A DNA stretch of 64,000 nt, taken from JAJEEA01 sp965243615. Lineage in GTDB: Bacteria > Acidobacteriota > Vicinamibacteria > Vicinamibacterales > UBA8438. Within the stretch, counting starts at the first letter, position 1; each line of letters opens with the position of its first letter. The position numbers were made by a program, and so were the translations under genes. A model generated the notes under the pieces. It was not told the DNA's origin. It was given only the letters and a program-made list of their open reading frames with translations, and ran no database searches. The stretch lies in NCBI GenBank assembly GCA_965243615.1, contig CBDEVO010000003.1, forward strand, positions 3,348,001 to 3,412,000, written 5' to 3'. Below, in pieces: positions 60,070-64,000 of this stretch.

Positions 60070-62505
60070 TCACGGCGAGGCGAGGCCGAGGTCGCGGCGG
60101 ACGGTCGAGAAGTCGAAGGGCTTTCCGGGGCTGCGGTGCTCCTTGTGCTCCATGTCCTTGAGCAGCAGATCGACCGCTCGGCGTCCCGCCGCGGTGCGCG
60201 CGCACTCCCGCGGCGTCCTGCCGTTCAGCGCCGGCAGCGGCCGGTCCGGCCAGTCGGCATAGTGGCGCGCCTTGAAATCGGCGACCACGCTTTCCTCTTC
60301 CGGTGAAGCCGGCGCCCGCGGCGATCTCTCGACCCTGTCCCGGAGTGCGAGCGGATCGGAATGCTCGCGTGCGCGGTGGCGGACGCGGGAGCCGCACGCC
60401 GCCTCGATGCATACCCTCAGCGTGTCCGCGCGGGCCTGCGAGTTGGTTTCCACCCGCAGCGCGGAAGCGTTCAGCTCCACACGGCCGACGATGGTCGATT
60501 CGCTGTCCGGCCGCGCCGGGTCGTCGGGACGCACGAACACCCAGGTCGAAGAATCCCCTTCCGCGCTTTCCTTCGCGGCGCCTTCCATGCCGGCGATGCA
60601 GGTATCGACGGCCCGCATGGCGCTTGGCGTCACCTCGAAGTGGTCCACCGTGAGCAGCAAGGGGTCGCCGTCGTGGTTGCGCAGGTCGGGTGGGACTGCG
60701 CTTCGCGCGTCGCAGTCTTCGACGGCCTCCTCCCAGCGGCGAATCAGGTAGCACCCGAAGGAAGCGTCCCGGAGACGCTCGACCGGCACGGCGCGCCGGC
60801 GCCGCAGGCGGCCGCGGGCGCGCCGGACGACCTCGGCCGCATGGTATGGCGGCAGCGGGCGCGGGTGCGTTCCGCAGAGCAGGGAGACGCCCTCGTGGTC
60901 GGCGACGCGGGCCAGCAGCGCGTCGCGCCGCACCAGGATCTCCGACGCCCGCTTCTCCCGCACCGTGCGCCGCTCGTCGGACAGGAGGTCGCGTAGCGTC
61001 AGCGTCTTCCCCGGATCGACCGCCTCGACCTCCCAGACCGAGAGCCACGCGGCCCGTTGCGCGTCCAGCCAGCGGCGTTCCTCGGGCGAGCAGCGGCGCC
61101 CGTGGGCGGCCCGGTAGGCGTCGGCAACGGTCCGTCCGTCCACCTCGAAGCCGTAGACGGACCAGGGCCACGCGAGCGGCGCGGCGGCGGGCGCGTCGGT
61201 GAAGTCGTCCTGGAAGGCCTGCCACCTCTCCCCGAACCTGTCGAGCGCGAACCGGGTGAGGCGAAGGACCAGCCGCTCGTCCAGCCCGTGCGTCGCGCTC
61301 GCGCTACAGGCTTGGGCGTGCTCGGCCTCGTCGGCGGCGAGATGGCACTTCTTGTACTTGCGGCCGCTGCCGCACGGACAGGGGTCGTTGCGGCCCGCCC
61401 GGGGCCGGAACGGCTCTGCCGGCGCGGGCGGGGCGGACGGGGCGAAGTCGTCGTCGGGTTCGGATTCCGGGGGCGCCGGGTCGAAGTTCGCCGCGGCCTC
61501 GAAGGGAGCGGTGAGCCGCACCTCGCGGTCGTCGTCGTCGAAGTACGACTCGCGGACGGGCACCGGGGCGTCCGACTCGAACACCGCCGAGTGCCTGTCG
61601 AACAACTCGCCGAAGGCCCGTGCGGCGGCGGTGGCGATCTCGACGTCGCGTTCGACGAGGGGACGCGCCGCGCCGTCCGGCTCCAGCCGTACCACGGACG
61701 GGTAGGCGTCGGGGCCCGCCACCGGCCACCGGTGCTCCATCGCCTCGCGCCGCATCGACGGAGGCAGCTCCGTCGCGGGCTCGAAGAGCAGCGACAGCAG
61801 CCCGGTGCCGGGGCCCGCGCCTTCTTCGAGGGCGCCGGTAGCCGCGGCCTCGAGATACCGTTCGAAGCCCTCGGCCGAGGGGAAGATCAACAGCCCGTGG
61901 TGCTCGTCGAGGCCGCCGATGACGGAGACGCAGGCGCCGTCGACGTCCAGGGCGGGAATGTCCATCCGGATCGTCTGGATGTCGTCGACGACCTTCCACG
62001 GCTTCATCGCGAACAGGCGGGCGCAGGCCGTGAACAGCTTCTCGACCGCCTCGGGCGACACGTGGCCCGACGCGAAGTAGCTCGGCTCGTTGCCGGCGTC
62101 CGCCGTCAGCGACGCGACCATGTGCTCGAGAAGCTCTTGCAGCTCGGGCGTCGGCGCGACGTGGACGGGTATCGCCCGGGCGACCTCGGCCCGCACCTCG
62201 GCGGCAGTGGCGGTGTCGGCGACGCGGATGACGTCGGGCCGGCGCGGCGGGCCGAGCAACGGCCGTGTCAGGGCGCTGCGCAGCGCGAGCGCGACGGCCC
62301 CGGCCGCGTCGTCGGGCAGGACGACCGCCTGCCCGACGATGAACCCGTCGGGCAGCTCGACCCAGAGCACGATGTGGGGACGGCAGGGCTCTTCGCGATG
62401 GTGGACGAAGAAGGGCGCCTCGAACCGGCCGCCGACCCACTCGCGGAAGAGTTGCGGCTGGCCCGATCCGCGGCTCCGGTGCGCGGCGGCGCGTGGCGGC
62501 TTCAA
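60070..62505 (-). CDS. Large SEC-C motif protein
   Basis: The 811-residue protein has an N-terminal ~330-residue alpha/beta region (IVLWVELPDGFIVGQAVVLP, TIRMDIPALDVDGACVSVIG), an acidic linker and a zinc-binding SEC-C motif (RNDPCPCGSGRKYKKCH, about 370-390). A long helical part follows, and at the end ALNGRTPRECARTAAGRRAV recalls the MbcA/ParS toxin-binding tail often joined to SEC-C proteins. No enzymatic centre is visible. The start is a TTG at 62505 with GAGG nine bases upstream; no ATG is nearby. It may be an adaptor for protein targeting or quality control, but that is inference. Confidence 0.7.
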   Translation of the reverse strand: MKPPRAAAHRSRGSGQPQLFREWVGGRFEAPFFVHHREEPCRPHIVLWVELPDGFIVGQAVVLPDDAAGAVALALRSALTRPLLGPPRRPDVIRVADTATAAEVRAEVARAIPVHVAPTPELQELLEHMVASLTADAGNEPSYFASGHVSPEAVEKLFTACARLFAMKPWKVVDDIQTIRMDIPALDVDGACVSVIGGLDEHHGLLIFPSAEGFERYLEAAATGALEEGAGPGTGLLSLLFEPATELPPSMRREAMEHRWPVAGPDAYPSVVRLEPDGAARPLVERDVEIATAAARAFGELFDRHSAVFESDAPVPVRESYFDDDDREVRLTAPFEAAANFDPAPPESEPDDDFAPSAPPAPAEPFRPRAGRNDPCPCGSGRKYKKCHLAADEAEHAQACSASATHGLDERLVLRLTRFALDRFGERWQAFQDDFTDAPAAAPLAWPWSVYGFEVDGRTVADAYRAAHGRRCSPEERRWLDAQRAAWLSVWEVEAVDPGKTLTLRDLLSDERRTVREKRASEILVRRDALLARVADHEGVSLLCGTHPRPLPPYHAAEVVRRARGRLRRRRAVPVERLRDASFGCYLIRRWEEAVEDCDARSAVPPDLRNHDGDPLLLTVDHFEVTPSAMRAVDTCIAGMEGAAKESAEGDSSTWVFVRPDDPARPDSESTIVGRVELNASALRVETNSQARADTLRVCIEAACGSRVRHRAREHSDPLALRDRVERSPRAPASPEEESVVADFKARHYADWPDRPLPALNGRTPRECARTAAGRRAVDLLLKDMEHKEHRSPGKPFDFSTVRRDLGLASP

Positions 62506-62778
62506 GCGGGGAGCCTCGCGATCATGCCGGGATCATACCGCCGGGGATCCATGACGGGTTTCCAGATGCCGGCCACGACTCGTGTCGCTCGGTTCGGGAA
62601 CCGCAACCGGTCCGCGGGGCGGGGCCATCGTCCGACTCCGGGAGGCGGAGGCGCACAACCGCGAGTTGGAGGGCAGCCCAACCGGCCCGCGGAGCGGGAT
62701 CCTGGCGCGGCTCGCCGGCCGCGTCGGTCGGCGAGGCGGGCCCAGCCGTCTCGGCTTCGGTTCCCTGCCGGCCGCGCT

Positions 62779-63639
62779 CTAGTCGGGCAAGGCGAAGACG
62801 AACAGGTTGTTGCCCATGCTCGGGCGCAGCTCGGGCGTCAGGGGCGCGAAGTACACCAGGGTGCGCGAGCTGCCGGTGCTGACCGCGACGTACTGCCTGC
62901 CGTCGACGGCGAACGAGATGGGAAACCCGGTGATGGGCGAGCCCAGGTTCACCTCCCACAGCACGTCGCCGGTCTCCGCGTCGAGGGCGCGGAACCGGCC
63001 GTTGAGGTCGCCGCCGAACACGAGCCCGCCGGCCGTCGCGACGAGCGAGGTGGTGGCGGCCCGCTGCTCGTAGGTCCACTTCACCTCGCCGGTCTCCGGG
63101 GAGATCGCCTGGACGGTGCCGAGCTGGTCGGTGCCGGGCGCGAGCTCGCTGCGCACGACGAGCGCATAGAGCGAGGTGGCGACGCTGTCGCCGCCGGCCG
63201 TGGCCATCATCCGCGCGCAGGCGTTGCGCAACGGGAAGTACATCAGCCCCGTCGCCGGGCTGTAGGCGCCCGCCTCCCAGTCCTTGCCGCCCACCAGGGT
63301 CGGGCAGGCCAGCACCGTCTGCCCGTCGCCCGTGAAGACGACCTCCGAGTTCTCCGTGACCGCGCCGGTGGCGCCGTCGATGTCGCTGATCACGTTCTGC
63401 GTGACCGTCGGCGTCGCCCACAGGAACTCGCCGGTCTCGCGGTCGAGGGTATAGACGATGCCGGTCTTGCCGGGAATCCCGGTCACGACCTTGCGCACCT
63501 CGCCGGGCCGCAGGCGCGGGTTGATCCAGGGCACGGTCGCCGGATCCGGCGCGACCGCGGTGTCGATCAGCAGGCGCTCGAACGGGTGATCGAGGTCCCA
63601 GTGATCGTTGAGGTGCTGGTAGTACCAGACGAACTCCAC
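62779..63639 (-). pseudogene. 5'-truncated PQQ quinoprotein
   Basis: Only the last 286 residues of a quinoprotein remain: GEFVWYYQHLNDHW-type sequence at the front (EFVWYYQHLNDHWDLDHPFE), blades DRETGEFLWATPT and SPETGEVKWTYEQ, and an end SMGNNLFVFALPD. Signal peptide, the first blades and the catalytic Asp region are absent. Homology stops abruptly at about 63640. A tyrosine integrase gene starts 180 bp further right, so truncation by an integrated element is likely. Confidence 0.75.
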
Positions 63640-63763
63640 GCACAGTGTCGCTGGAAGTTCGAGATGATCCCATGTTGTCCATCTAAAGTAATCTTTTTCT
63701 GCTACTTACGGCGATTGTCGCGTCTCGATCAATCCAGGCGCGTCCACAGGAATCGCGCTGAAA

Positions 63764-63786
63764 CCACGACCAAAACGTGGTATAGT
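63764..63786 (+). promoter_or_regulatory. Promoter region of the integrase gene
   Basis: CCACG-N7-CGTGG (63764-63780) is a perfect inverted repeat directly followed by TATAGT (63781-63786), a good -10; CTGAAA 17 bp upstream is a weak -35. The integrase start lies 31 bp downstream. Confidence 0.5.
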
Positions 63787-63817
63787 TCGTGGAAGACATC
63801 GAGCCACGGGAGGTGCG

Positions 63818-64000
63818 ATGAAGCTGACCCAGAGACGGATCGGGACGTTGCCCGCCGGGCGCCACGGCGACTCGGACTGCAAGACCCTGTTCGTCGTCGT
63901 GCAGCCCTCCGGCTCCCGGGCGTTCGTGCAGCGGCTCACCGTCAACGGCAAGCGCGTCGACCGCGGCCTCGGCGGATGGCCCCTGCGGACGCTCGCAGAG
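63818..64000 (+). CDS. P4-type tyrosine integrase, 3' truncated by the window
   Basis: The first 61 codons (KLTQRRIGTLPAGRHGDSDC, FVVVQPSGSRAFVQRLTVNG, RVDRGLGGWPLRTLAE) match the Arm-DNA-binding (DUF4102-type) domain of P4-like tyrosine recombinases, whose arm sites lie near the element end. GGGAGGTGCG precedes the ATG. The catalytic domain lies outside the window. It probably marks the left end of an integrated genomic island. Confidence 0.8.
   Translation, partial: MKLTQRRIGTLPAGRHGDSDCKTLFVVVQPSGSRAFVQRLTVNGKRVDRGLGGWPLRTLAE

Noticed and set aside
1..64000. CRISPR array or rRNA operon
   Set aside because: No regularly spaced identical repeats and no rRNA-like conserved stretches were seen on either strand.

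Overview
The window is GC-rich and gene-dense. It looks like a chromosomal segment from a member of the Acidobacteriota (Vicinamibacteria-like), probably an environmental or host-associated lineage. Three things point there: a long ADOP-type duplicated FtsX/MacB permease, secreted proteins with carboxypeptidase-regulatory domains and Oar-like TonB receptors, and several soluble PQQ-type quinoproteins beside uncharacterised secreted 'PWGAPDL' proteins. The taxonomy is an inference from gene families. No rRNA, tRNA or CRISPR array was seen.

Layout. At 0-5.6 kb are two outer-membrane beta-barrel genes: a DUF5916 protein cut by the window edge, and an Oar-like TonB receptor whose upstream frame carries a decayed methyltransferase start. 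At 5.7-10.8 kb is a tight three-gene operon (DUF559-type nuclease, winged-helix protein, 1116-residue double-P-loop ATPase with a HerA-like C-terminal half). It is the best candidate here for an undescribed, probably defensive, system. At 10.8-20.7 kb lie two quinoprotein dehydrogenases, a retropepsin-like protease coupled to one of them, an orphan YefM-type antitoxin, a DUF433/DUF5615 toxin-antitoxin pair, a cysteine-dioxygenase-like cupin and a large secreted alpha/beta hydrolase. A UvrA paralogue follows.

At 23.4-26 kb a BlaI-like repressor is coupled to an M56 peptidase carrying extra CarboxypepD_reg and TonB_C domains. At 26-31.6 kb a complete DMSO-reductase-type molybdoenzyme operon (dmsABC plus a TorD chaperone) runs leftward and ends in VanZ and DUF2283 genes. 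At 32.4-41.4 kb are a DUF4143 ATPase, a second 'PWGAPDL'-type protein with a tandemly duplicated 3' end, a broken TonB receptor, a LytS/LytTR two-component pair and the ADOP permease with a clear promoter and dyad. Two tandem, nearly identical PhoD phosphatases follow, then a second BlaI/M56 pair.

The stretch 48-57 kb is a graveyard of defence and toxin-antitoxin genes: a DUF6036-type pair, VapBC with a scrambled toxin end, a frameshifted DUF499-like ATPase fragment, a VapB stub, intact HicAB with a perfect operator dyad, and two decayed flavoprotein starts. It is interspersed with secreted beta-propeller, sialidase-like and cytochrome c proteins. The right edge holds a SEC-C protein, a 5'-truncated quinoprotein and the start of a P4-type tyrosine integrase, which suggests an integrated element begins there.

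The genome segment appears to be shaped by small duplications (PhoD pair, 95-bp tandem repeat, three copies of a ~70-85 bp dispersed repeat) and by repeated gene decay. Its working genes mostly serve the periplasm and outer membrane: quinoprotein oxidation, respiratory molybdoenzyme, TonB uptake and secreted hydrolases.
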